NCBI GenBank assembly: GCA_017445875.1
Contig: JAFSRZ010000048.1
Coordinates: forward strand, 1-64,000
Direction of reading: 5' to 3'
Origin: Oscillospiraceae bacterium
Lineage (GTDB): Bacteria; Bacillota; Clostridia; Oscillospirales; Oscillospiraceae
Length of the DNA stretch: 64,000 nt
Shown here: positions 56,546 to 64,000 of the stretch, in pieces
How positions within the stretch are numbered: the stretch's first letter is position 1
Layout: the number at the start of each line of letters is the position of its first letter
Program-made: the position numbers and the translations under genes
Notes under the pieces: generated by a model
What the model saw: only the letters and a program-made list of their open reading frames with translations
Databases searched by the model: none
Told to the model about the DNA's origin: nothing

Positions 56546-58063
56546 GTGAAAGAGTATCCGAATCAAGTTCCGTCGCAGCGTGTACGGAACATCCCAGCCA
56601 ATCCGCCGCGACGGCGCGCCGTGGCGGACACCCCGCCGCGCCCTGTCACCGATACCAATACCGCACGTCGTACCGCTGACGTGTCCACGCCCGATACCGT
56701 ACGCCGCGCCGATACCGATACCGTACGCCGCGCCGATACCGACACCGTACGCCGCGCCGATACCGTACGCCGCGCCGCGCCCGACGCCGTACGCCGTGCC
56801 GACGCCGTACGCCGTGCCGACGCCGTACGCCGTGTCGACGCCGATACCGTACGCCGTACCGATACCGACACCGTACGCCGCGCCGACACGGATTCCGTAC
56901 GCCGTACACGTACGCGCCGCCGCCGTACGCGTCGGGAACGCGACACACTCCCGCGTCCGCTCCATACGATTATGACCGCCTCCGCCGGACTGGTCGTGGC
57001 ACTCTTTCTCATGCCGTTTCTGCTCACGGGCGACAACCGTACCAACGCCGTGACGGTCTCCGAAATGCTCAACGGGGCGGAAGTCCTGCGGGCGGGCGTG
57101 GAAATCTCCCGCGAGGCCGCGCCCGTCGCGGAACCGGAACCCACGCCGGAACCCGTCGCGGAACCCGAACCGGAACCGCAACCCGAACCGTTTACCGGAC
57201 AGTTGGACGAGGACTGTATGTTGAAAGTCCTTGACAGGAAAAACGGGGAAGTTTCGGTGATGTCCATGCAAGAGTATCTGGTGTGCGTACTGCGCGGGGA
57301 AATGCCCGGCTACTTTGAGTTGGAAGCGCTCAAAGCGCAGGCCGTCGCCGCCCGTACTTACACCCGTTACATGTTACATTCCGGCAGTAAGCACGGCGAC
57401 AAGGCCGATATCTGTACAAGTCCGGCATGCTGTCAGGCGTACTTAAGCGCCGCCGCCGCCAAGAAAAAGTGGGGTTATCTCCCGGAGGACGAAGAACAGA
57501 AAATCCGTTCCGCGGTCGAGGACACCAACGGCGAAACCATGCTCTACGACGGCGAACCGATTTTAGCGGTATTCCACGCGTCGTCGGCGGGACTGACCCG
57601 CACATCCGGCGACGTGTGGTCGGGCGGCGACAAGCCCTATCTCCAGCCGGTCGCGTCCCCCGAAAATAACGAAAACACCCCTAATTATTACAGCAGTGTC
57701 ACGTTCACAATCGCCGAATATCGGGACAAACTCCAATCGGCGTTTCCCAAGGCGAATCTCAACGTTGACCCCTACGACTGGCTCTCCGGCGAGGAACGCG
57801 ACAGCGCCGGAAGTATCATTACGGCGTACGTCGGCGGAATCAAGACACAGGGCAGCCGGATTCGTTCGGCGCTGGGCTTGCGTTCGGCGTGCTTCACGTG
57901 GGAAATGGCGAACGGTAAAGTATCGTTCTATGTCACCGGCTACGGGCACGGCGTCGGACTTAGCCAGTACGGCGCGAATCAGATGGCGCGGGACGGCGCG
58001 AACTACCGCGAAATCCTCACCCATTACTATACCGGCGTCCGAATCGGCGGGTATCATTCATAA
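56546..58063 (+). CDS. spoIID: SpoIID/LytB domain protein with a basic N-terminal repeat region
   Basis: A 505-residue protein. Residues about 45-135 are cytoplasmic, made of DTVRRA-type repeats and an Arg-rich end; one membrane helix follows at about 143-165, then a Pro/Glu spacer and a SpoIID domain (EYLVCVLRGEMPGYFELEALKAQAVAARTY..., GHGVGLSQYGA). SpoIID is the peptidoglycan lytic transglycosylase of engulfment. Normal SpoIID has only a short cytoplasmic tail, so this could also be a vegetative LytB-type paralogue. The GTG start has AAGGAGGGG upstream. Confidence 0.85.
   Translation: MKEYPNQVPSQRVRNIPANPPRRRAVADTPPRPVTDTNTARRTADVSTPDTVRRADTDTVRRADTDTVRRADTVRRAAPDAVRRADAVRRADAVRRVDADTVRRTDTDTVRRADTDSVRRTRTRRRRTRRERDTLPRPLHTIMTASAGLVVALFLMPFLLTGDNRTNAVTVSEMLNGAEVLRAGVEISREAAPVAEPEPTPEPVAEPEPEPQPEPFTGQLDEDCMLKVLDRKNGEVSVMSMQEYLVCVLRGEMPGYFELEALKAQAVAARTYTRYMLHSGSKHGDKADICTSPACCQAYLSAAAAKKKWGYLPEDEEQKIRSAVEDTNGETMLYDGEPILAVFHASSAGLTRTSGDVWSGGDKPYLQPVASPENNENTPNYYSSVTFTIAEYRDKLQSAFPKANLNVDPYDWLSGEERDSAGSIITAYVGGIKTQGSRIRSALGLRSACFTWEMANGKVSFYVTGYGHGVGLSQYGANQMARDGANYREILTHYYTGVRIGGYHS
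56692..56905 (+). repeat. 18-bp-based coding repeats in the SpoIID-like gene
   Basis: Repeated units of the form GATACCGTACGCCGCGCC encode DTVRRA, with shortened DAVRRA variants. The core ACCGTACGCC recurs about a dozen times. Confidence 0.88.
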
Positions 58064-58145
58064 GGCGCTTTGTGTGTCCTCTCCTGTCATCAGGGGCGGG
58101 CGGCGCGGCGCACTGTGCGGGGGAATGTCCCCCGCAAATTTATTT

Positions 58146-58391
58146 CTAACTGTGCGGATGGAGTTCCCTTGCCCTCCCCCCTCTGGGGGAGGGTGGCGCG
58201 TCAGCGCCGGGAGGGGGCGCTTTCCCCTCTGTCGCCTTACGGCGACAAAATGCGTGGCGGAGTATTTGCCCCCCCTCTGTCGCCTTACGGCGACAAAATG
58301 CGTGGCGGAGTATTTGCCCCACCCTCTGTCGCCTTACGGCGACATCTCCCCCCAAAGGGGGGCGACAAGAATGCTTCAACCGCACAGGTAG
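58146..58391 (+). mobile_element. Family A repeat copy A3: MITE-like element with TIRs and target duplication
   Basis: 246 bases bounded by CTAACTGTGCGG at the left and CCGCACAGGTAG at the right (12-bp inverted repeats, one mismatch). A 9-bp direct repeat AATTTATTT flanks it (58137-58145 and 58392-58400). Inside, a unit of 48-49 bases containing TGTCGCCTTACGGCGACAAA and GCGTGGCGGAGTATTTGCCC is repeated, with a partial third copy. No coding capacity for a transposase. Confidence 0.85.
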
Positions 58392-58502
58392 AATTTATTT
58401 TTATGCCGGAAAAACAGCAAAAAATAAAAAATTCGTAAAAAATTGCAATTACAGATTGTTTCTTTTATTTCTTGCGGGATTTGCGTTTCAAAAGTTCAAA
58501 AT

Positions 58503-58514
58503 CCCCCCCCCCCC
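58503..58514 (+). repeat. Homopolymeric tract of 12 C
   Basis: Twelve consecutive C, ending 11 bases before the -35 of the permease-kinase promoter. The longest homopolymer I noticed in the window. Confidence 0.97.
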
Positions 58515-58525
58515 GAAAATTTTAC

Positions 58526-58554
58526 TTGCTTTCCAGATTTGCTTATGATATAAT
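58526..58554 (+). promoter_or_regulatory. Promoter for the permease-kinase fusion gene
   Basis: TTGCTT, 17 bases, TATAAT, 82 bases before the start codon. An A/T-rich stretch lies between the C tract and the -35. Confidence 0.7.
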
Positions 58555-58635
58555 ATCAGAATACGAGAATTTCCATGAGGCTTCCCGCTTGTGCCGGATT
58601 AATTTCCGTGAAGTGACTAAAGGATGTGATTTCGC

Positions 58636-61587
58636 GTGGATGCTTCCAACCATACTACCGCAGCCAAAAATGAGAAGGGGCATCTGCTCCGATGCCTCTC
58701 ACCGTTGAATGTCTGGGCGTTGTCGTTCGGGTGTGCGGTCGGGTGGGGCGCGTTTGTCATGCCCGGCACGACCTTTCTGCCCATTGCCGGACCCCTTGGA
58801 ACCGCGCTGGGTATGCTTATCGGCGGCCTGATTATGCTTATCATTGGTGTCAACTACCACTATATGATGAAGCGTTACCCCGACGCCGGCGGCACGTTCA
58901 CCTATACTAAAAAGACGTTCGGCTATGACCACGGTTTCCTGAGCGCGTGGTTTCTGGTACTCGTTTATATCGCTATCATGTGGGCAAACGCGACGGCGTT
59001 GCCGCTGGTGTTCCGGAATCTGTTCGGGGGCATGTTTCAGGTAGGCTTTCACTATCAGATTGCGGGCTTTGACGTGTACTTCGGGGAAGTCATGCTGTCG
59101 CTGGCGGCGCTGGAAGTGTTCGGCTTCGCCTGTATCCGGGGGTGCAAGTTCGCGGCGCGGATACAAACTATCATGGCGTGTGTCCTGCTCGGCGGAATCC
59201 TGATAGGCGGCGGCGCGGTTCTCGTCAAACATTTCGACTGCCTTATACACGGAAGCACCGCCCATTTCCGGCCTCCCTTCGCGCCGGGACGCAATCCGGC
59301 GATGGAAGTGTTTAACATTGTGGCGCTTGCGCCGTGGGCGTTCGTGGGGTTCGAGTCGGTGTCGCACTTGGCGGAGGAGTTCCAATTCTCGCCGAAAAAG
59401 TCTTTCTCCATTCTGTTGGCGGCAGTCGTGACGGGCGCGATTGCCTATACGGTCTTAGCCGGACTGGCGGTGTCCGTCCTGCCCGAAGGCTACAGCCATT
59501 GGGACACCTACATTGCCGATATCGGCAAGCTCAACGGCCTCAAAGGCCTGCCGACATTTTACGCCGTACACGCACTCATGGGCGATACCGGTTTGACCAT
59601 CCTGTTTTTCACGATTCTGGCGGGCGTGATTACGGGACTTGTCGGCAACTCCGTTGCCGCGAGCCGCCTCATTTACTCCATGGCGCGGGACAACCTGCTC
59701 CCGCCGTGGTTCGCCAAACTCAATAAGAACAACGCGCCCGAAAACGCGATTCTGTTCATTATGGCGATTTCCCTGCCGATTCCCTTTTTTGGGCGTACCG
59801 CCATTGGCTGGATTGTCGACGTAAACACCATCGGCGCGACAATCGCCTATGCCTACACATCCGCCGTCGCCTACAAAGTCGCCAAGGACAGTGAAAATAT
59901 CGGCGTACAGGTCACGGGCATGATTGGCATTGTCACTTCGTTGTTGTTCTTCCTGTACTTCCTCGTGCCGAACTTCTGGTCAGTCAGCGCGCTGACAACG
60001 GAATCCTACTTGATTCTGGTCGCGTGGAGCGTGGCGGGGTTCCTGTTCTTCCGCTACATCTTCCAGCGCGACACGGAACAGCGCTTCGGAAAGTCTACGA
60101 TTGTCTGGCTTACGCTTCTGTTCCTGATTCTGTTCATCTCGACGCTCTGGGTACGCGAGGCCACGCAGGATACGACACGCGTTGTCCTGAACAATCTCAG
60201 CGACTACAACTATCAGGAGTTGGGGGAACACGGCGTATCGCTTTCGCCAACGGAACAGAAGGACACCGCCTTTTACCTCCAAAGCCAGATGGACCACGTC
60301 AGCAACGCCCTGCTTAAAAACAGCATGGCGCAAATGGCACTGATTGCCGTGTCCCTGTACATCATGTTCCACCTGTACAGTCTCATGCAGAGGCGTGAAA
60401 AGAACATGGAGATACAGAAGATTCAGGCCGAACAGAGTAACCGCGCTAAAAGTACATTCCTCTCCAACATGAGCCACGATATCCGAACGCCCATGAATGC
60501 CATTATCGGCTACACCACGCTGTCACAGAAGGAACCCGACATCCCCCCGCGTGTCGCCGACTACCTTAAAAAGATTGACGCGTCCAGTCACCACTTGCTT
60601 GCACTGATTAACGATGTTTTGGAGATGAGCCGCATTGAGAGCGGCAAAATGGAACTCGAACCCGTCAAAAGCAACATCGTACAGGGCATGGACGAAGTGC
60701 GGGATTTGTTCGCCACGCAGATGGAGACAAAGCGCTTGACGTACACCGTCACAACCGACAACATCCATAATCAATGGGTACTGTGCGACATGAACCGCCT
60801 GAACCGGGTTCTGATGAACCTCATCAGCAACGCCTACAAATTCACGCCGGAGGGCGGACGCGTCACGGTTTCGCTGACGCAGACCGGAGCGTCAGACGGT
60901 ATCGCCTACTATGAAATCCGCATACGCGACACCGGCATGGGCATGAGTCCCGAATTTGCCGCGAAGGTGTTCGAGGCCTACGAGCGCGAACGCACCACCG
61001 CCGTCGACCACATCCAAGGCACTGGTCTGGGAATGGCTATCACGAAAAGTATCGTTGACCTCATGGGCGGTACGATTGAAGTGCAGACCGAGAAGGGCAA
61101 AGGCACCGAATTTATTATTCACGTTGAGTTCCCGATTGTCGAGGACGCCGGAGAGGAAGCGGACAGCGGTCAGAACGGCGAAGCGTCCGCGCCGGAGATT
61201 GATTTCAGCAAGGTCAAACTCCTGCTCGTGGAGGACAACGAAATCAACCGCGAAATTGCAACCATTGTCTTGGAGGAAGCCGGATTCCAGTTGGACACCG
61301 CCGAAAACGGAAAAATCGCCGTGGACAAAATCGCGGCGTCGCGTCCCGGCGACTATCAGGCCGTTTTGATGGATATTCAAATGCCCGTCATGAACGGCTA
61401 CGAGGCCACAAAAGCAATCCGCAACTTGTCAAACCCCAACCTTGCCAACATTCCCATTGTCGCCATGACCGCCAACGCCTTTTCGGAGGATATTCAGGCC
61501 GCCAAGGACGCCGGAATGAACAGCCATATTGCGAAACCGCTGGACGTTCCTCAAATGCTGGCAACGTTAGAAGAACTTCTCCGCTGA
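58636..61587 (+). CDS. Amino-acid permease fused to a hybrid histidine kinase
   Basis: A 983-residue fusion. Residues about 15-500 are an APC-family amino acid transporter (GCAVGWGAFVMPG in helix 1, about 12 helices). A short outer segment and a further helix (about 560-583) lead to a histidine kinase: H-box MSHDIRTPMNAI with His614, N box NLISNAYKF, G boxes DTGMGM and GTGLGMAI. A C-terminal receiver domain follows (LLVEDNEIN, phospho-acceptor Asp913 in MDIQMPVMNG). It would sense, or carry, an amino acid and signal inside. No output regulator lies next to it. GTG start, AAGGA upstream. Confidence 0.92.
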   Translation: MDASNHTTAAKNEKGHLLRCLSPLNVWALSFGCAVGWGAFVMPGTTFLPIAGPLGTALGMLIGGLIMLIIGVNYHYMMKRYPDAGGTFTYTKKTFGYDHGFLSAWFLVLVYIAIMWANATALPLVFRNLFGGMFQVGFHYQIAGFDVYFGEVMLSLAALEVFGFACIRGCKFAARIQTIMACVLLGGILIGGGAVLVKHFDCLIHGSTAHFRPPFAPGRNPAMEVFNIVALAPWAFVGFESVSHLAEEFQFSPKKSFSILLAAVVTGAIAYTVLAGLAVSVLPEGYSHWDTYIADIGKLNGLKGLPTFYAVHALMGDTGLTILFFTILAGVITGLVGNSVAASRLIYSMARDNLLPPWFAKLNKNNAPENAILFIMAISLPIPFFGRTAIGWIVDVNTIGATIAYAYTSAVAYKVAKDSENIGVQVTGMIGIVTSLLFFLYFLVPNFWSVSALTTESYLILVAWSVAGFLFFRYIFQRDTEQRFGKSTIVWLTLLFLILFISTLWVREATQDTTRVVLNNLSDYNYQELGEHGVSLSPTEQKDTAFYLQSQMDHVSNALLKNSMAQMALIAVSLYIMFHLYSLMQRREKNMEIQKIQAEQSNRAKSTFLSNMSHDIRTPMNAIIGYTTLSQKEPDIPPRVADYLKKIDASSHHLLALINDVLEMSRIESGKMELEPVKSNIVQGMDEVRDLFATQMETKRLTYTVTTDNIHNQWVLCDMNRLNRVLMNLISNAYKFTPEGGRVTVSLTQTGASDGIAYYEIRIRDTGMGMSPEFAAKVFEAYERERTTAVDHIQGTGLGMAITKSIVDLMGGTIEVQTEKGKGTEFIIHVEFPIVEDAGEEADSGQNGEASAPEIDFSKVKLLLVEDNEINREIATIVLEEAGFQLDTAENGKIAVDKIAASRPGDYQAVLMDIQMPVMNGYEATKAIRNLSNPNLANIPIVAMTANAFSEDIQAAKDAGMNSHIAKPLDVPQMLATLEELLR

Positions 61588-61608
61588 TATTTTGAAAGAG
61601 AGGGGCGT

Positions 61609-62019
61609 ATGATGAAGGCTATCTGGACAAGAGCAATTATAGTAACTGGCGTATTGGTGGCGCTTGTCGCACTCTTTTTCATGTTCGGCGGCGGACAGCG
61701 GTACAAGTCCCTGACGCAAGAGGAGGCCGCCAAAATCATGGAGAGCGACCATGACTGTATCATCTTAGATGTCCGCACACAGACCGAGTACGAGAGCGGA
61801 CACATTCCCGGCGCGGTCTGCCTGCCCATTGACGATATCCACGAAAACGCGGAATCAGTACAGGCCACTTTACCCGACAAACATCAGGTGTTGCTCATCT
61901 ACTGCTACGCCGGACGCCGCGCCGTCGAGGCCGCCCAACTTCTTTCGTCCATGGGCTATCGGAACGCCTATGAGTTCGGCGGTATCGTGGACTGGAAAGG
62001 CCCCGTCGAGACCGATTAA
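61609..62019 (+). CDS. Membrane-anchored rhodanese domain protein
   Basis: A 136-residue protein with an N-terminal helix (about 7-27, uncleaved anchor or signal peptide) and a rhodanese domain with the LDVRTQTEYESGHIPGA segment and the active-site loop YCYAGRRA (Cys). Sulfurtransferase or redox role on the outer side of the membrane is likely. It starts 21 bases after the permease-kinase stop and so may share its transcript; it ends in a strong terminator. Confidence 0.87.
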   Translation: MMKAIWTRAIIVTGVLVALVALFFMFGGGQRYKSLTQEEAAKIMESDHDCIILDVRTQTEYESGHIPGAVCLPIDDIHENAESVQATLPDKHQVLLIYCYAGRRAVEAAQLLSSMGYRNAYEFGGIVDWKGPVETD

Positions 62020-62026
62020 CACAAAC

Positions 62027-62059
62027 GCGCCGTACCCGTTCCGGGCGCGGCGCTTTTTT
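62027..62059 (+). terminator. Terminator after the rhodanese gene
   Basis: GCGCCG and CGGCGC arms, with further pairing CCCG/CGGG in the loop, followed by six T. Confidence 0.85.
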
Positions 62060-62115
62060 GATTTTTTCCACGATTTCCCGACACATATTTCCGCGAAATC
62101 GTCACAAAGTGTCCA

Positions 62116-62144
62116 TTGTAAAATGTCCGCGGAAAGCGTATACT
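62116..62144 (+). promoter_or_regulatory. Promoter for the pyridoxamine kinase gene
   Basis: TTGTAA, 17 bases, TATACT, 28 bases before the start codon. Confidence 0.7.
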
Positions 62145-62172
62145 CATTCGCAATCGAGAGGAGGGACACAAC

Positions 62173-63015
62173 ATGAAGCGTATTTTGACCATACAGGACA
62201 TTTCCTGTCTCGGCAAATGTTCGATTACAATTGCCCTGCCGGTACTGTCGGCCATGGGCGTGGAAACGGTCATTCTCCCGACGGCGGTTCTGTCCACCCA
62301 CACCATGTTCAAGCATTTCACCGTCAAGGATTTGACAGACCAGCTCATGCCCATTGCCCAACACTGGAAAAGCGAGCATGTACACTTTGACGCCATTTAC
62401 ACCGGCTATCTGGGCAGCGCGGAGGAAATCGACATTGCAAAGCGTATTTTCGACATGTTCCGCACAGATGATACGCTTCTGTTCGTTGACCCCGTCATGG
62501 GCGACAACGGCAAACTGTATCCGGCTTTCGACACCGCTTACGCCGCCCTCAACGCCGGACTTTGTCACGGCGTCGACATCATCGTACCGAACATCACGGA
62601 AGCCTGTTTCATGACCGGCACGGAGTACCGCGAGACGTACGACCGGGACTATATTGTATCCCTGCTGGGCAAGCTGTCCGGACTGGGCGCGGGGGTGTCG
62701 ATACTCACGGGGGTGTCGCTGTCGCCGGGGAAAACGGGCGTCATGGGCTACGACCGCCGCGACGGGACATTTTTCGAGTACCAGAACGACCGCGTAGACG
62801 CCACGTATCACGGCACGGGAGACTTGTTTTCGAGTGCCTGCGTGGGCGCTGTCCTGCGCGGGAAAACGCTTCAGGAGGCCGTCAAAATCGCCGCCGACTA
62901 CACCGCCCACACCATTCGCGTCACACTCGAAAACCCCGATAAACCGTGGTACGGCGTCGACTTCGAGCGCACTATCCCCGACTTAATCCAATCACTCCGC
63001 CCGGAGACGGAGTGA
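62173..63015 (+). CDS. pdxY: Pyridoxal/pyridoxamine kinase, PdxY/PdxK-like
   Basis: A 280-residue ribokinase-fold enzyme of the pyridoxal kinase branch. Motifs: QDISCLGKCSITIALPVLSAMG at the N terminus (pyridoxal-binding), VDPVMGDNGKLY, and the anion hole/catalytic GTGDLFSSA with the base Asp. It salvages vitamin B6 vitamers to their 5'-phosphates. GAGGAGGG precedes the ATG. Confidence 0.9.
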   Translation: MKRILTIQDISCLGKCSITIALPVLSAMGVETVILPTAVLSTHTMFKHFTVKDLTDQLMPIAQHWKSEHVHFDAIYTGYLGSAEEIDIAKRIFDMFRTDDTLLFVDPVMGDNGKLYPAFDTAYAALNAGLCHGVDIIVPNITEACFMTGTEYRETYDRDYIVSLLGKLSGLGAGVSILTGVSLSPGKTGVMGYDRRDGTFFEYQNDRVDATYHGTGDLFSSACVGAVLRGKTLQEAVKIAADYTAHTIRVTLENPDKPWYGVDFERTIPDLIQSLRPETE

Positions 63016-63023
63016 CAGGTACT

Positions 63024-63147
63024 CTTGCCCTCCCCCTTTGGGGGAGGGTGGCGCGTCAGCGCCGGGTGGGGGTGGATATTTCCCCCCTTTGTCGCCTTAC
63101 GGCGACATCTCCCCCCGTCACCGGGGGGAGACAAGGGAACATCAACC
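63024..63147 (+). repeat. Repeat family A copy A4
   Basis: About 124 bases with the family A modules, including TGGCGCGTCAGCGCCGGGTG and TGTCGCCTTACGGCGACA. The last hairpin is altered (CCCCCCGTCACCGGGGGG in place of CCCCCCAAAGGGGGG), with the stem kept. It lies between two convergent genes and could end both transcripts. Confidence 0.8.
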
Positions 63148-63165
63148 GCGCATTGTGTGGGCTTT

Positions 63166-63660
63166 TCAGTTTTCGCCGGAAAAGTCCCAGTCAATATCGA
63201 GAATAATTGTATTGTGGAACTCGATATACTCCGTTTTGAGGGTGTAGTCCTTGCGCCCGATACGGATTTCCTGTTCGTCGACCTTGCTGAGCAGTACGTC
63301 CCCGGCGGTCGTGTGGTGCCGGACAGTGAAGTACAGGTTCACATGTTGCGGGTCGGGAGACCATTCCCCGTCGGAGCCAAGCACGTAATACGGCCCCTGT
63401 TCCACGGATATGATTTCGCCGTCAAGCATTTTGCCCGACGCCATGAGCTGGGACGGAATGTGCTTCTGCACACTCTCGTACAGGTCACTGGACACGCCCT
63501 CGGTCAGTACGCGGTAGGTCATGGTCACGTCCCTGTCCTCCGCGTCCCTGTCGGACAGGGCGACTTTCCAGACCACAAAGACCAGTGCAACCGCAATCAG
63601 CACGACCGCGGCAATGTCCACGACGTTGAACTTGCCGAATTTCGCCGCCTTTTCTTTCAT
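63166..63660 (-). CDS. DUF4330-like membrane-anchored protein
   Basis: A 164-residue protein: an N-terminal helix (FNVVDIAAVVLIAVALVFVVW) and an extracytoplasmic beta-rich domain. The NVVD start before the helix and the overall layout match DUF4330 proteins, often found near capsule or polysaccharide genes in Firmicutes. Function unknown. TTGGAGG precedes the ATG. It is divergent from a glycosyltransferase gene at the window edge, in keeping with a polysaccharide locus. Confidence 0.75.
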   Translation of the reverse strand: MKEKAAKFGKFNVVDIAAVVLIAVALVFVVWKVALSDRDAEDRDVTMTYRVLTEGVSSDLYESVQKHIPSQLMASGKMLDGEIISVEQGPYYVLGSDGEWSPDPQHVNLYFTVRHHTTAGDVLLSKVDEQEIRIGRKDYTLKTEYIEFHNTIILDIDWDFSGEN

Positions 63661-63748
63661 GATTCATGCCTCCAATATCAAATGGGTTCGCCGCCGTTGC
63701 GCGGCGAGCCTTTGTCTGTACGGAACCTATGGACAAAAGACGCCCCCT

Positions 63749-63777
63749 ATTATATAATATTTTGCGGCGTTTCGCAA
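63749..63777 (-). promoter_or_regulatory. Promoter for the DUF4330-like gene
   Basis: Minus strand TTGCGA, 17 bases, TATAAT, 88 bases before the start codon. Confidence 0.7.
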
Positions 63778-63833
63778 GTATTTTCTTTCCGTCCCACAGA
63801 TTTGCGTTTCGGATTGAAGGGGAGTTCCAACAT

Positions 63834-64000
63834 ATGAAACAAATCGCTATTTTCCAGTCGGATTTGCGCGTCGGCGGAATCCAGAAGGCCTTAATCAACA
63901 TCCTACGCGAAATCGACTACGACACTTGTCAGGTAGACTTGTATCTCTACGACGAGGGCAGTTTTTTCGACATGCCCTCCAACGAACATCTGCACATTAT
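63834..64000 (+). CDS. Glycosyltransferase, N-terminal part (partial)
   Basis: 55 codons before the window edge. FQSDLRVGGIQKALINILREIDYD is the usual start of GT-B (family 1/4) glycosyltransferases, with the GG loop after the first strand. GGGGAG precedes the ATG at 63834. It is probably the first gene of a surface polysaccharide or teichoic-acid locus beyond the window. Confidence 0.72.
   Translation, partial: MKQIAIFQSDLRVGGIQKALINILREIDYDTCQVDLYLYDEGSFFDMPSNEHLHI

Noticed and set aside
56523..56550. tRNA T-arm-like GGTTCGAG
   Set aside because: No cloverleaf can be built around it; it is the ribosome binding site region of the SpoIID-like gene.
56563..57267. Minus-strand frame opposite the SpoIID-like gene
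   Set aside because: A repeat-driven shadow (Arg/Ser repeats) with no start signals.
58146..58391. CRISPR array suspected from repeated units
   Set aside because: Only two and a half units, with no unique spacers of constant length and no cas genes.

Overview
This 64 kb window looks like chromosome of a high-GC, anaerobic, Gram-positive member of the Clostridia, most likely an Oscillospirales-type gut bacterium. The reasons are the Rnf complex, an NrdG-type anaerobic radical activase, SpoIID, a BspA-like leucine-rich repeat protein, an Rnf/Tat/flavoprotein respiratory cluster, the alpha2-type glycyl-tRNA synthetase, and sigma-A-like promoters with 17-bp spacers. The taxonomy is inference. 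I saw no rRNA, tRNA, CRISPR array, prophage or intact transposase gene.

Layout. 0-8.6 kb, minus strand: a type IV pilus operon (pilB, pilT, pilC, a pilin-like protein, prepilin peptidase, pilM, pilN, pilO, and the first codons of another gene). 8.9-11 kb: TspO and a secreted leucine-rich repeat protein. 11-18.8 kb, minus strand: one transcription unit of tatB-like, tatA, tatC, a Tat-exported FMN/FAD oxidoreductase, rnfC, an rnfD-rnfG fusion, rnfE and rnfA, with no rnfB. 18.9-28 kb: hemW, a foldase, an NrdG/GNAT/DUF2992/Uma2 operon, uvrC, small orphan genes and pta. 28.8-33.6 kb: a four-gene operon (ATP-grasp ligase, PHP phosphoesterase, NodB deacetylase with 14 ten-residue repeats, C39-like protein). 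33.6-40 kb: YczE-like protein, Cache-GGDEF protein, Na/Pi symporter, hydrolase and a cysteine-rich conserved protein. 40.2-43.1 kb: proBAC. 43.3-47.8 kb: glyS and an LTA-synthase-like sulfatase. 47.8-56.2 kb: zinc-ribbon protein, htpG, a D,D-carboxypeptidase, a YfiH laccase-domain protein, secA and hicAB. 56.5-64 kb: SpoIID with a basic repeat region, an amino-acid-permease/hybrid-histidine-kinase fusion, a rhodanese, a pyridoxamine kinase, a DUF4330-like protein and the start of a glycosyltransferase.

How they work together. The most coherent system is the Tat-Rnf block. An Rnf-like membrane complex could pass electrons outward to a covalently flavinylated extracytoplasmic reductase, and the translocase needed to export that reductase is encoded in the same operon. 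Flavinylation would need an ApbE, which is not in the window. Two dispersed GC-rich repeat families (A and B) sit between and inside operons. Family A has terminal inverted repeats and, in two copies, flanking direct repeats, so it looks like a MITE. One fragment of it has become in-frame coding sequence in the deacetylase gene. The permease-kinase fusion has a 12-C tract just upstream of its promoter.
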